Positions 16,319 through 25,535 are shown, counted from the stretch's first letter. The stretch is DNA of 64,000 nt from DASXAI01 sp963728985 (GCA_963728985.1 CAVSME010000006.1:496001-560000), one strand, 5' to 3'. Notes: generated by a model from the letters alone, not told the origin. Program-made: numbers and translations.

Positions 16319-17311
16319 ATGGAGCACGCCCGCCTCGGCCGGACCGGCCTGGAGGTGTCGAGGATCTGCCTGGGCACCATGACCTTCGGCTTCCAGTGCG
16401 ACGAAGCGACGTCGCGCTCGATCCTCGATGCCGCCGACGACGCCGGCATCACCTTCCTCGACGCCGCCGACGTGTACCCGCTCGGCGGGTCCCTCGAGCA
16501 CGTCGGCCGCACCGAGGAGATCGTCGGCCGGTGGCTCGAAGGCCGCCGCCACCGCTTCATCGTGGCCACCAAGTGCGTCGGCCGCATGGGCCGCAGCAAG
16601 TGGGACCAGGGCGCGTCGCGCAAGCACATCCTCGACGCCGTCGACGCCTCGCTGCGCCGGCTGGGCACCGACTACATCGACCTGTACCAGCTGCACTCCG
16701 ACGACCGCTCCACCCCGCTCGACGAGAGCGTCGAAGCACTCGACGACATCGTCCGGGCCGGCAAGGTGCGCTACGTCGGGTGCTCGAACTTCCTCGCCTA
16801 CCGCATGGCCCGCGCCATCGGGCGCAGCGAGGCGCGCCACCTCGTGCGCTTCGAGTCGGTCCAGCCCCGCTACAACCTCCTGTTCCGCCAGATCGAGCGC
16901 GAGCTGCTGCCGCTGTGCGAGGAGGAGGGTGTCGGCGTGATCCCGTACAACCCGCTGGCCGGTGGGTTCCTCACGGGCAAGCACGCTCGCAGCGCCCCGC
17001 CCCCCGACGGCGGTCGCTTCACCCTGGGACGGGCCGGGTCGATGTACCAGGAGCGGTACTGGCACGATCGGGAGTTCGACACCGTGGAGGAGCTGCGCCG
17101 CATCGCCGATGAGGCTGGCCTGCCCCTCACCACGATGGCGGTCAGCTGGGTCTTGGCCCATCCCGCCATCACGTCGGCCATCGTGGGCGCCAGCCGACCC
17201 GAGCAGCTGGCCGACAGCATCGCCGCCGCCGACAAGGCCCTCGATCCCGCGCTCAAGGACCAGCTCGATGCCCTCACCCACGAGTACCGCTACGGCGACG
17301 CCGCCCGCTGA
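16319..17311 (+). CDS. Aldo/keto reductase
   Basis: 330 residues. Family features: LGRTGLEVSRICLGTMTFG, the catalytic Asp/Tyr region FLDAADVYPLGGSLE, the Lys in FIVATKCVG, YIDLYQLHSDD and the C-terminal NADPH-binding SAIVGASRPEQLADS. It reduces carbonyls with NADPH. First gene of an apparent operon with LarA-like, DUF1537 kinase and PdxA genes, so it may act on an acid sugar or aldehyde in that pathway (inference). Confidence 0.94.
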   Translation: MEHARLGRTGLEVSRICLGTMTFGFQCDEATSRSILDAADDAGITFLDAADVYPLGGSLEHVGRTEEIVGRWLEGRRHRFIVATKCVGRMGRSKWDQGASRKHILDAVDASLRRLGTDYIDLYQLHSDDRSTPLDESVEALDDIVRAGKVRYVGCSNFLAYRMARAIGRSEARHLVRFESVQPRYNLLFRQIERELLPLCEEEGVGVIPYNPLAGGFLTGKHARSAPPPDGGRFTLGRAGSMYQERYWHDREFDTVEELRRIADEAGLPLTTMAVSWVLAHPAITSAIVGASRPEQLADSIAAADKALDPALKDQLDALTHEYRYGDAAR

Positions 17312-17348
17312 CACCGGGAGCCGGGCGCTGGACGTTCCCTTCCATCGG

Positions 17349-18575
17349 GTGCGCGTCCGCACGGACGAGCCGGTCCTGGCCGATGTCGGCGCCGCCACCG
17401 ACGAGGCGCTCGCCGCCAGCGGTGTAGTCGTGCGCGCCGGCGACGAGGTGGCCATCGCCGTGGGCTCTCGGGGCCTGCACGATCTCGGCGTGGTCGTCGG
17501 TCGGGTCGTGGCGTGGGTGCGCGAGCAGGGCGCCCGGCCGTTCCTGGTGCCGGCGATGGGGAGCCACGGCGGTGCCACCGCCGACGGCCAGCGGGAGGTG
17601 CTGGCGTCCTACGGGTTGGACGCCGACCGGATCGGTTGCCCCATCCGCTCGTGCATGGACGTCGTGGCGTTGGCGCAGGGCGACTGCCCGGTGCCGGTGG
17701 TGACCGACGCCGTCGCCGCCGCGGCCGCCGCCACCATCGTCGTCAACCGGGTGAAGCCGCACACCGACTTCCACGGCCCGTACGAGAGCGGGCTCATGAA
17801 GATGGTGGCGATCGGCCTGGGCAAGCGCCACCAGGCGGAGGTGCTCCACGCCCACGGCACGCGCGGCCTGCGCGAACTGATGCCCCTCGTGGCCCGCCAG
17901 GTGCTGGCCCACGGGAACGTGGTGCTGGGCGTGGCCATCGTGGAGAACGGCCTGGAGCAGACCATGGCGGTGGAGGCGGTGCCGGCAGCCGACATCCCCG
18001 ACGCCGAGCCCGCTCTGCTGGCGCTGGCGGCGGAACACCTCGCCCGCCTGCCGGTCGACGATCTGGACGTCCTCCTCGTGGATCGCATGGGCAAGGACAT
18101 CAGCGGCGTGGGGATGGACACCAACGTCATCGGCCGCGTCATGATCGCCGGCGAGCCCGACCCGCCGGCACCGCGCATCGCCATGATCGCCTGCCACGAG
18201 CTCACCCCTGCGTCGCACGGCAACGCCACCGGCATGGGCCTGGCCGACGTGGTGACTCGGCGGCTGGCCGGCGCCATCGACCACGAGGTGACCCGGACGA
18301 ACGTCGTGACGTCCGGCTTCCTGCTGCGGGGCAAGCTGCCGGTCGTGGCCGACGACGATCGCCAAGCGTGGGCCCTATGCCTGCGCGGTGCGGGCGTGGT
18401 GGATCCGCTCGCGGTGCGGGCGGCCCGCATCGAGGACACCCTGCGCTGCCGCGACCTCTGGGTGACCGGGGCCGTCCTCGCCGACCTCGCCCCGGACCCG
18501 GCCGTCGCCGTGCTGGCGCGGGACCTCGTGCTGCACCGGGCCGACGGGCGGCTGGCGCCGTTCGGGGGCACATGA
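17349..18575 (+). CDS. LarA-domain protein (lactate racemase-like)
   Basis: About 408 residues from GTG 17349; ATG 17268, inside the reductase gene, is an alternative and the homologous frame (DVPFHRVRVR) begins slightly upstream, so the start is uncertain. Features of the LarA N-domain family (DUF2088): VPAMGSHGGATADGQREVL, VVNRVKPHTDFHGPYESGLMK, and DRMGKDISGVGMDTNVIGR. LarA enzymes use a nickel-pincer cofactor to epimerise 2-hydroxy acids. Coupled by ATGA to the acid-sugar kinase, so a hydroxy-acid epimerase or dehydratase role is plausible. No larB/C/E cofactor genes are present in the window. Confidence 0.82.
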   Translation: MRVRTDEPVLADVGAATDEALAASGVVVRAGDEVAIAVGSRGLHDLGVVVGRVVAWVREQGARPFLVPAMGSHGGATADGQREVLASYGLDADRIGCPIRSCMDVVALAQGDCPVPVVTDAVAAAAAATIVVNRVKPHTDFHGPYESGLMKMVAIGLGKRHQAEVLHAHGTRGLRELMPLVARQVLAHGNVVLGVAIVENGLEQTMAVEAVPAADIPDAEPALLALAAEHLARLPVDDLDVLLVDRMGKDISGVGMDTNVIGRVMIAGEPDPPAPRIAMIACHELTPASHGNATGMGLADVVTRRLAGAIDHEVTRTNVVTSGFLLRGKLPVVADDDRQAWALCLRGAGVVDPLAVRAARIEDTLRCRDLWVTGAVLADLAPDPAVAVLARDLVLHRADGRLAPFGGT

Positions 18576-19741
18576 TCGACCTCCTCGTCGGTGCTGACGA
18601 CCGCACCGGCGCACTCGAAGCGGCCGGCGGCTGCGCCGATGCCGGCACCGGCCCGGTGTGGGTTGGTGGGTGGGTTGGTGGACCGGTTGGTGGACCGGTT
18701 GGTGGACCGGTGGCGGCCTCGGTCGCCGGGGTGACCGGTCCGGTGGCGGTGGTCGATCTCGGGTCGCGGCACCTGGCGCCGGATGAGGCCGCTCGCCGGG
18801 CCGCCGCCCTCCACGCCGTCGAGCACCGGGCGGCGGCGCACAAGATCGACTCGCTCCTGCGGGGCAACTGGGCCCATGAGCTCGTCGCCCGCCGGGCGTC
18901 GGGTCGGCGCGTGCTCGTGGTCCCCGCGCTGCCGGCGGCGGGGCGGGCGTGCGTCGGTGGTGTCGTGGTCGAAGACGGCCGGCCGGTCGGCGAGGGCGGT
19001 GATCCTCGCCATGCCGCCCGCTCCAGCCGGCCCGCCGACCACCTGCGCGACGCCGGGGCGGCAGTCACGGAACTGGCCGGGGCCGACGCCCTCGAACGGT
19101 GGCTGGCGGGGGACGACGACCACCCCGTAGCGGTGTGCGACGCCGCCACCGACGCCGACCTCGCCGCCGTGGCGGCGGCGTGGAGCGGGCGCCATGACGT
19201 GGTGATGGCCGGCAGCGCCGCCACGGTGGCGGCAGCCGCCGCCCTGTTCGGCACCGGCCACCGCCCGCCGGTGCCCTCGCTGGCGCCGGCCGTCCTCGTC
19301 GTGTGCGGCAGCCTCCATCCGATGGCCCGCCGCCAGGTGGCCCACCTGGGCGCGCTCGGCGTCGCCGTGGCCGAACCAGGGTCGTTCCTCGGCACGGTGA
19401 CCGACGCCTTGCGGGTAGGCCGTCCCGCGGTGGTGGTCTCCCGCACCGCGAGAGACGTGCCCGTGCCGCCCGACGAGGCCCAGGCGGTGGCCGAGCAGCT
19501 CGGCCGCACGGCCCGGGAGCTGATGGCCGCTGCCACCATCGGGACGATGGTCGTCGTCGGTGGCGACACGGCGGCGTCGGTGCTCGGCTCGGCGCCGTTG
19601 CTCGTCGGGGGCACCCTCGCGCCAGGCACGCCTTGGGCCCAACGCGCCGATGCCGAGGGTCCGCTCGTCGTGACGCGCGCCGGCAGCTTCGGCACCCGCA
19701 GCTCGCTGGCCGAGCTGGTGTGGGGCAGGCTGGGCTCGTGA
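18572..19741 (+). CDS. Four-carbon acid sugar kinase family protein (DUF1537)
   Basis: 389 residues. N-terminal LVGADDRTGALEAAG matches the substrate-binding GADDxTGA motif; AHKIDSLLRGNWAHEL is the next conserved block; the C-terminal nucleotide-binding domain has VVVGGDTAASVL, LAPGTPWA and VVTRAGSFG. The family phosphorylates D-threonate, D-erythronate or similar acids before oxidation by PdxA2-type enzymes, and the PdxA gene follows with a GTGA overlap. Odd point: a VGGP tandem insertion at residues ~30-46, where relatives have a short loop. Confidence 0.92.
   Translation: MIDLLVGADDRTGALEAAGGCADAGTGPVWVGGWVGGPVGGPVGGPVAASVAGVTGPVAVVDLGSRHLAPDEAARRAAALHAVEHRAAAHKIDSLLRGNWAHELVARRASGRRVLVVPALPAAGRACVGGVVVEDGRPVGEGGDPRHAARSSRPADHLRDAGAAVTELAGADALERWLAGDDDHPVAVCDAATDADLAAVAAAWSGRHDVVMAGSAATVAAAAALFGTGHRPPVPSLAPAVLVVCGSLHPMARRQVAHLGALGVAVAEPGSFLGTVTDALRVGRPAVVVSRTARDVPVPPDEAQAVAEQLGRTARELMAAATIGTMVVVGGDTAASVLGSAPLLVGGTLAPGTPWAQRADAEGPLVVTRAGSFGTRSSLAELVWGRLGS
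18673..18708 (+). repeat. Three tandem 12-bp GGTTGGTGGACC units in the DUF1537 gene
   Basis: Three exact 12-bp copies coding for (VGGP)x3, preceded by GGTTGGTGGGTGGG. The G-runs on the coding strand could fold into a two-tetrad G-quadruplex. Confidence 0.9.
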
Positions 19742-20694
19742 CGAGCGCACCCGACGCGCCCATGGCCATCACCATGGGCGACGCGTCCGGCGTGGGTCCC
19801 GAGATCGTGCTGCGCTGGGCGGCGGCCGGCGCCCCCACCGACGACGTCGTGATCTACGGCGACGCCGCCATCCTGCGCCACGGCGCCGGCCTCCTCGGCA
19901 TCGACATGCCCCCGCTGAAGGTGGTCGACCTCGGCCTCCTCGGGCCCGACGACCACCGGCCGGGCCAGCTCGACGCCCGCGCCGGGGCGGCGGCCCGGGC
20001 CTACGTCGAGCGGGCCACTGCCGACGCCCTGGCGGGGAGGGTGGCCGGCATCGTGACGATGCCCATGAACAAGGAGGCGACCCAGCTCTCCGATCCCGGG
20101 TTCGTGGGTCACACCGAGCTGATCGCCTCGCTGTGCGGGACCCCGCGCGTGTCGATGATGCTCACCAACGGTCCGCTGGCCGTCACCCACGTGAGCACCC
20201 ACTGCTCGCTGCGGGAGGCCATCGAGCGGGTGCGGGTCGAGCGGGTGCTCGACGTGATCCACCTCACCAACGATGCGCTCGTGCGGTTCCTCGACGCGCC
20301 CCGCATCGCCGTGTGCGGGCTCAACCCCCACGCCGGTGAGCACGGCCTGTTCGGCACCGAGGACGCCGATCACATCGCCCCCGCCATCGCCGCCGCCGTG
20401 GCCGAGGGCATCGACGCCTCGGGACCCCACCCGGCCGACACCGTCTTCTTCCAGGCCGTGCACCGCCGGCGCTACGACGCCATCGTGTGCATGTACCACG
20501 ACCAGGGCCACGGGCCGATGAAGCTGCTGGCCTTCGACACCGGCGTGAACGTGACCCTCGGGCTGCCGATCATCCGCACGTCGGTCGACCACGGCACCGC
20601 CTTCGACATCGCCTGGCAGGGGAGTGCGTTCACCGAGTCGCTGGAGCACGCCCTGAGCTACGCCTGGCGGTTGGCCGGCCGTTTCCCCAGCTGA
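19738..20694 (+). CDS. 4-hydroxythreonine-4-phosphate dehydrogenase family (PdxA2-like)
   Basis: 318 residues from GTG 19738 (ATG 19762 also possible). Contains MAITMGDASGVGPEIV, the metal-binding His of VGHTELIA, LNPHAGEHGLFGTED and the diagnostic YHDQGHGPMKLLAFD. PdxA proteins are NAD-dependent oxidative decarboxylases. Beside a DUF1537 kinase the likely substrate is 4-phospho-D-threonate or -erythronate, giving dihydroxyacetone phosphate, not vitamin B6 synthesis. No other pdx genes are nearby. Confidence 0.92.
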   Translation: MTSAPDAPMAITMGDASGVGPEIVLRWAAAGAPTDDVVIYGDAAILRHGAGLLGIDMPPLKVVDLGLLGPDDHRPGQLDARAGAAARAYVERATADALAGRVAGIVTMPMNKEATQLSDPGFVGHTELIASLCGTPRVSMMLTNGPLAVTHVSTHCSLREAIERVRVERVLDVIHLTNDALVRFLDAPRIAVCGLNPHAGEHGLFGTEDADHIAPAIAAAVAEGIDASGPHPADTVFFQAVHRRRYDAIVCMYHDQGHGPMKLLAFDTGVNVTLGLPIIRTSVDHGTAFDIAWQGSAFTESLEHALSYAWRLAGRFPS

Positions 20695-20802
20695 GGGGGT
20701 GCGTCTGACACAGGTGGGTCAGGTGGGGTAGTTCGGGTGGGTGGGTGGGAGATGGGCCGTGCTCGTCTCGTTGGTCACGGCTGGTGGGCGCACGCTCACG
20801 GT

Positions 20803-22431
20803 ATGACCACGACGCGCCGCCTCCGCCGCTTCCTCGCTGGTGCCGCTCTCACCATCGTTCCCGCCGTCGCCGTTGCCCTGGGCACCGGCTCGGCGTCGGC
20901 CTCGGCCGCCACCGACGGCGCCGAAGTGCAACTGCTGTCGATGCTCAACTCGGCCCGTCAGGGCGCCGGGCTGGCTCCCCTGGCCGCCGATCCCGCCATC
21001 GCCCAGGTCGCTCGTACGTGGTCGGGGCACATGGTCGGTGTCCATGGCCGTACTGGTGATCCGGTCATCAACCCGGCGGCGCCCACCGATTGCGAGCAGA
21101 GCTCGTTGTGCCACAACCCCGACCTGGGCACCGCCGTTGGTGGTCTGGTGCCGGGGTGGACGCGCATCGGGGAGAACATCGGCGTCGGCGGGGACGTGAC
21201 CACGGTCAACGCCGCGTTGTTGGCGTCGCCTGGTCACTTCGCCAACATCATGGGTGACTACAACCGGGTCGGGATCGGCGTGGCCGTCGAAGGCACCCGC
21301 ATCTGGGCCACGTTCGACTTCGCCAACGCCCCCGGCACCCCCACCCCCGCCGCCCCCGTCGCCGGGCCGGTGAGCGTGGTCGGGACCAAGGGCCGCTACA
21401 ACGCCGTCGCTCCGGTCCGCATCGCCGACACCCGCACCGCCGGCGGTCCGGTGGCGGCCGGTGGCGTCCTGCAGGTACCGGTCGCCGGTGTCGCCGGTGT
21501 GCCCGCCGATGCGACCGGCGTCGTGGTGAACCTGACCGCCGTCGCCGCCCAGTCGGCCGGCTACCTCACCGCCTACCCCTGCGGCGCCGCCGCCCCCACC
21601 GCCTCCAACCTCAACGTCACCGCCGGCGAGACCCGCGCCAACCAGGCCGCCGTCGCCCTCGACGCCACCCACACGGTCTGCGTGTTCTCCTCGGCCACGA
21701 CCGACGTCGTCGTCGACCTGGCCGGCTGGTACGCCCCCACCGGTGACGCCTACCAGGCCCAGTCGCCGGCCCGGGTGTTCGACAGCCGCAGCGCCGGTGG
21801 CCCCGCCACCAACTTCACCGTCCCGGTCACCGGCGGCTCGGCCGTCACCATGAACATCACGGTCACCAACCCCACCGCCTCCGGCTACCTCACCGCCTAC
21901 CCGTGCGGCATGGACGCCCCGGTCGTGTCCAACGTCAACTTCACCGCCGGCCAGACGATCGCCAACCTCGCCACCGTCCAGGTCGGCACCAACAACTCGA
22001 TCTGCCTGTCGTCGCCGGTGCCCACCAACGTCATCGTCGATCTCGCCGGCACCTTCGCCGCCAAGGGCGCCACGTTCACCAGCGCCGTCACCACCCGCCT
22101 CCTCGACACCCGCAACGGCCTCGGCGGCCACAACGGCCCCGTCGCCGGCGGCGAGACCGTCGAGCTCCAGGTCGCCGGCAGCCGAGGCATCCCGGCCGGC
22201 GCCACCAGCGCCGTCGTCAACCTCACCGCCACGGGTACCGCCGCCGCCGGCTACGTGACCGCCTACCCCTGCGACCAGGCCGCCCCCACCGCCTCCAACG
22301 TCAACTTCGACGGCGGGGCCACCGCCGCCAACCTGGCCACGGTCCGCCTGTCGGCCACGGGCACGCTGTGCCTGACGGCCAACGTCGGCACGCAGCTGAT
22401 CGCCGACATCGCCGGCTGGTATGCGGGCTGA
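20803..22431 (+). CDS. Secreted CAP-domain protein with three C-terminal beta repeats
   Basis: 542 residues from ATG 20803. Sec signal peptide with RRLRR n-region and hydrophobic core ending at ASASA. CAP (SCP/PR-1) domain about residues 40-180 (LLSMLNSARQGAGLAPL, WSGHM, GENIG, GHFANIM, VGIGVAV). Then three repeats starting near residues 206, 324 and 432, each with (R)xxDTR or DSR, GY(L/V)TAYPC, SN(L/V)N, a second Cys, and VDLAGWY-like ends. The same repeat is in the SGNH protein at 36041 and, diverged, the Tat protein at 55385. Probably exported and wall-associated; function unknown. Confidence 0.9.
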   Translation: MTTTRRLRRFLAGAALTIVPAVAVALGTGSASASAATDGAEVQLLSMLNSARQGAGLAPLAADPAIAQVARTWSGHMVGVHGRTGDPVINPAAPTDCEQSSLCHNPDLGTAVGGLVPGWTRIGENIGVGGDVTTVNAALLASPGHFANIMGDYNRVGIGVAVEGTRIWATFDFANAPGTPTPAAPVAGPVSVVGTKGRYNAVAPVRIADTRTAGGPVAAGGVLQVPVAGVAGVPADATGVVVNLTAVAAQSAGYLTAYPCGAAAPTASNLNVTAGETRANQAAVALDATHTVCVFSSATTDVVVDLAGWYAPTGDAYQAQSPARVFDSRSAGGPATNFTVPVTGGSAVTMNITVTNPTASGYLTAYPCGMDAPVVSNVNFTAGQTIANLATVQVGTNNSICLSSPVPTNVIVDLAGTFAAKGATFTSAVTTRLLDTRNGLGGHNGPVAGGETVELQVAGSRGIPAGATSAVVNLTATGTAAAGYVTAYPCDQAAPTASNVNFDGGATAANLATVRLSATGTLCLTANVGTQLIADIAGWYAG

Positions 22432-22580
22432 TGCCTCGGCTGCGCCTCGGACTCGCTGCGCTCGGAGGGCGAGCGGATAGGCGGGGGGTCTGGGGGGCGG
22501 AGGCTCCTGCCGGAGCCTTCCGCTCGACTTCTCGAACAATCCAGCTAGCACCTGTCCCTGGCGCCGCATTGCGGCGCCAG
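22431..22580 (-). repeat. Dispersed palindromic element, copy 3 (long variant)
   Basis: Minus-strand reading: palindrome GGCGCCGCAATGCGGCGCC inside 22558-22580, a short GGATTGTTCGAGAAG core, about 70 bp of extra sequence that includes the hairpin arms AGGCTCC/GGAGCCT (22501-22518), then GAGCGCAGCGAGTCCGAGG and a CCGAGGCAT end abutting the stop of the CAP gene. It lies between convergent genes. Confidence 0.7.
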
Positions 22581-22588
22581 TCCGCGGT

Positions 22589-24073
22589 TCAGGCGCCGTA
22601 GCTGGCGCGGAGCTTGGCCTTCTCCACCTTGCCCATGGTGTTGCGGGGGAGGTCGTCGACCACGACGACCCGTTTGGGCACCTTGAACGGGGCGAGCTTG
22701 GCCCGGGCGGCGGCCCGGATGGCGTCCGGATCGACGGCCGCCTCCGGCTCGGCCACCACCACGGCCACCACCGCCTCGCCGAAGTCGGGATCGGGTACGC
22801 CGATGACGGCGCTCTCGACGATGCCGGCCAGCTCGTCGAGGACGGCCTCGACCTCCTTCGGGTACACGTTGAGGCCGCCCGAGATGATGAGGTCCTTGGA
22901 CCGCCCGACCAGGTTCAGGTACCCGTCGGCGTCGATCAGGCCGACGTCGCCGGTCCGGAAGAACCCGTCGGCGGTGACCTCGGCGGCCGAGCGCTCGGGC
23001 TGGCGCCAGTACCCGGCGCACACGTTGGGACCGCGCACCTCCACCCCGCCGACCTCTCCCCGGGCGACCTCCTGCCCGGTCTCGGGCGACGTGACCCGGA
23101 TCTCGACGTCGGGCAGGGGGAAGCCGACCGTCCCCGGCCGGCGCTCGCCGTCGAGGGGGTTCGACGTGATCATGGACGTCTCGGTCATGCCGTAGCGCTC
23201 GAGGATGCGATGCCCGGTGCGGTGGCGGAACTCGTCGTGCGTGCTGGCCAGCAGCGGGGCCGATCCCGAGACGAACAGCCGCATGCCCCGGCACCGCTCC
23301 TCGTCCAGGCCGGGCTCGGCGAGGAGGCGCGTGTAGTAGGTGGGCACGCCCATGAACACCGTCGAGCGGGGGAGCTGCTCGAGCACGGCGGCGGCGTCGA
23401 AGCGGGGGAGGAAGATCATCCCCGTGCCGTTGGCCAGCGCGCAGTTGGTGGCCACGAACAAGCCGTGGGTGTGGAACACCGGCAGCGCGTGGAGGAGGAC
23501 GTCGTCGGGCCGGAACCCCCAGATGTCGTGCAGGGCCAGGGCGTTCGACGCCAGGTTGCGCTGCGTCAGCATGGCGCCCTTGGGCCGGCCCGTCGTGCCG
23601 CTGGTGTAGAGGATGGCGGCCAGCTCGTCGGGCGCCGTGAGCACGGGGACGTGGTCGCTGCGCTGGGCCGCCGCCAGCTCCGCCAGCGAGCCGCCGCCGG
23701 CGGCGTCGAGGGTGGCGACGGTGAGGCCCGGGCGGGGCGACCGGCTCGGGTCCTGCACCAGCACCCGCGGTTCGGCGTCGGCCACCAGGTAGGCCACCTC
23801 GTCGTCGGTGTACCCGGTGTTCATCGGCAGCAGCACGGCGCCGGCCCGCACGCAGGCGAGGTAGAGCAGGACGGCCGTGGGCGACTTCTCCACTTGCACG
23901 GCGACGCGGTCGCCCCGCTCGACCCCGAGCGCACCGAGGGCGTGGGCGAGGCGGGCGACCTCGCGGTCGGCGTCGGCGTAGGTCAGCGTGGTGCCCCCCG
24001 GCACCTCGATGAACGTCGTCGCGTCCGGGTGGCGGGGCCAGCGCTCGGCGATCAGGCCGGTGAGGGTGGTCAC
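22589..24073 (-). CDS. Malonyl-CoA synthetase-like acyl-CoA ligase (MatB family)
   Basis: 494 residues from GTG 24073. AMP-binding enzyme motifs: ILYTSGTTGRPKGAMLT (P-loop), ERYGMTETSMITSNPL, FRTGDVGLIDADGYLNLVGRSKD and the C-terminal catalytic Lys in LPRNTMGKVEKAKLR. The block LHALPVFHTHGLFVATN is characteristic of malonyl-CoA synthases, as is the short N-terminus. It would activate malonate or a methylmalonate-like acid with ATP and CoA. Coupled by a GTGA overlap to an alpha/beta hydrolase. Confidence 0.88.
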   Translation of the reverse strand: MTTLTGLIAERWPRHPDATTFIEVPGGTTLTYADADREVARLAHALGALGVERGDRVAVQVEKSPTAVLLYLACVRAGAVLLPMNTGYTDDEVAYLVADAEPRVLVQDPSRSPRPGLTVATLDAAGGGSLAELAAAQRSDHVPVLTAPDELAAILYTSGTTGRPKGAMLTQRNLASNALALHDIWGFRPDDVLLHALPVFHTHGLFVATNCALANGTGMIFLPRFDAAAVLEQLPRSTVFMGVPTYYTRLLAEPGLDEERCRGMRLFVSGSAPLLASTHDEFRHRTGHRILERYGMTETSMITSNPLDGERRPGTVGFPLPDVEIRVTSPETGQEVARGEVGGVEVRGPNVCAGYWRQPERSAAEVTADGFFRTGDVGLIDADGYLNLVGRSKDLIISGGLNVYPKEVEAVLDELAGIVESAVIGVPDPDFGEAVVAVVVAEPEAAVDPDAIRAAARAKLAPFKVPKRVVVVDDLPRNTMGKVEKAKLRASYGA

Positions 24074-24846
24074 CGCCCGAGGAAGGCGATGACATCGGGC
24101 ATGGCGGCGGGGTCCTGCAGGAAGAAGGGGTGCCCGCCCTCGTACACGTGCAGCTCGGCGCCCGGGATGCGCGACGCGATGCCCTCGCCGTTGGCGACCG
24201 GGGCGATGCCGTCGAAGCGCCCGGCGCCGACAAACGTGGGGCACGTGATGGTGCCGAGGCGGTCCCACACGTCGTGGTGGCTCCGGGCGTCGAGCTGGGC
24301 CAGCTCGCCACGGCGGCGGGCGGGGGAGCGAGGCTCCTGAGCCCGGGCCGCGAACATCTCGACGATGGCGCGGTCGAGGTTGTGGTCGGCCAGCCACTCG
24401 GGCGAGAAGCGCTCGTCGAGCAGGGCGACGGAGCGGGCAGCCCGCTCGGCCGGGTCGAGCGAACCCAGCTCGTGGAGCGGGTACGACGCGCCGCCGGCGC
24501 CGCCCGCCGACGTACAGAAGAGGGCGAGGTGCTCGATCCGGCCGGGAACGGTGACGGCCAGCTCCTGGGCGACCATTCCCCCGAAGCTCACACCGAAGAC
24601 GTTGGCGGTGTCCCAGCCGGCGTCGTCGAGGAGGCCGATGGCATCGGTGGCGAGATCGGCCATGGCGTACGGCGGGAGCTCGGCGTCCTCCTCGAGCGAC
24701 GCGCCGATGCCGCGCTGGTCGTAGGCGAGTACGTCGAAGTGAGCCGCGAACGCATCGATCAGCGGTGCGCTCGACTCCAGGGTGGCGCCGGATCCGTTCA
24801 GGAACAGCAATCGGGGGCCGCTCCCGCGGCGCTCGTGGTGCAGCAC
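24070..24846 (-). CDS. Alpha/beta hydrolase
   Basis: 258 residues. Nucleophile elbow GVSFGGM (Ser), oxyanion residues in FLNGSGAT, Asp in AGRFDGIAP and His in EGGHPFF complete the triad. Resembles 3-oxoadipate enol-lactonase/peroxidase-like hydrolases, but the substrate cannot be read from sequence. Start at GTG 24846, with GAGGAG upstream. First gene of a two-gene operon with the MatB-like ligase. Confidence 0.88.
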   Translation of the reverse strand: MLHHERRGSGPRLLFLNGSGATLESSAPLIDAFAAHFDVLAYDQRGIGASLEEDAELPPYAMADLATDAIGLLDDAGWDTANVFGVSFGGMVAQELAVTVPGRIEHLALFCTSAGGAGGASYPLHELGSLDPAERAARSVALLDERFSPEWLADHNLDRAIVEMFAARAQEPRSPARRRGELAQLDARSHHDVWDRLGTITCPTFVGAGRFDGIAPVANGEGIASRIPGAELHVYEGGHPFFLQDPAAMPDVIAFLGR

Positions 24847-24892
24847 CTCCTCAGACTGCCGCAGCGGTGGCCGAACGCGCTAGGCCGCGCCG

Positions 24893-24920
24893 ACGACCGG
24901 TTCGACCATGCCCCGGTCGT
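24893..24920. promoter_or_regulatory. Inverted repeat between divergent hydrolase and PNPOx-like genes
   Basis: Arms ACGACCGG (24893-24900) and CCGGTCGT (24913-24920) with 12-bp spacing, midway between divergent starts at 24846 and 24981. Candidate operator; no regulator gene is adjacent. Confidence 0.35.
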
Positions 24921-24980
24921 GCGCGAGCATGGGCCGAGAGGGGGCCGCATCCGCGGTTTGGGTGCCGAAGGAGGCAGGGC

Positions 24981-25535
24981 ATGCCGAAGATGACCCAGGA
25001 CGAGACGGTCGCCTTCCTGGACGAGCCGAGTCATCTCGTGCGGATCGGGACCGTGGACGCCGAGGGCTACCCGTCGGTCGTGCCGACGTGGTTCATCCAC
25101 CGCGACGGGCTCATCCTGTTCACCCCGCGGGGGCCGGCCGCCTTCCTCGCCAACATCCGCCGCGATCCGCGCATCGGCATGTCGGTCGACGAGGACCCCC
25201 TCCCGTATCGCAAGGTGACGGTGCGGGGCACCGCCAGGATCGTGCACGAGCCGGGTGACGACGACACCTGGCGCGACCTGTACCGATCCATCGCCAAGCG
25301 ATACATTCCCGCTGACGCCGCCGACGCCTACGTGAACGACACCATCGACCAGCCCCGCGCCTTGGTCGCGGTGCCGCTGGCCGACGCCGGTACCAAGGTC
25401 ACCACGTGGCGGATGCCCGTGGCCGACGAGGACGGGACGGGCATCTGGCATCGCCGCTACTACCTTGACGGCACCCACATGGCCGAGCTGGCCGACTCGG
25501 GCACCGGGCGCGCCGCCTACGTCCCGGATCCGTGA
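24981..25535 (+). CDS. Pyridoxamine 5'-phosphate oxidase-like / F420-dependent flavin-fold protein
   Basis: 184 residues from ATG 24981 behind GGAGG. Split-barrel pattern: FLDEPSHLVRIGTVDAEGYPSVVPTWFIHRDG, FTPRGPAAFLANIRRDPRIGMSVDE, YRKVTVRGTARI. Such proteins in actinobacteria bind FMN or F420 and reduce or oxidise small aromatic or lactone substrates. Start of a run of three plus-strand genes with a cyclase and an acyl-CoA ligase. Confidence 0.87.
   Translation: MPKMTQDETVAFLDEPSHLVRIGTVDAEGYPSVVPTWFIHRDGLILFTPRGPAAFLANIRRDPRIGMSVDEDPLPYRKVTVRGTARIVHEPGDDDTWRDLYRSIAKRYIPADAADAYVNDTIDQPRALVAVPLADAGTKVTTWRMPVADEDGTGIWHRRYYLDGTHMAELADSGTGRAAYVPDP

Noticed and set aside
17513..19741. A 742-codon frame reading through the LarA gene and the kinase
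   Set aside because: The first ~350 codons are out of frame with the conserved LarA protein; the kinase begins at ATG 18572.
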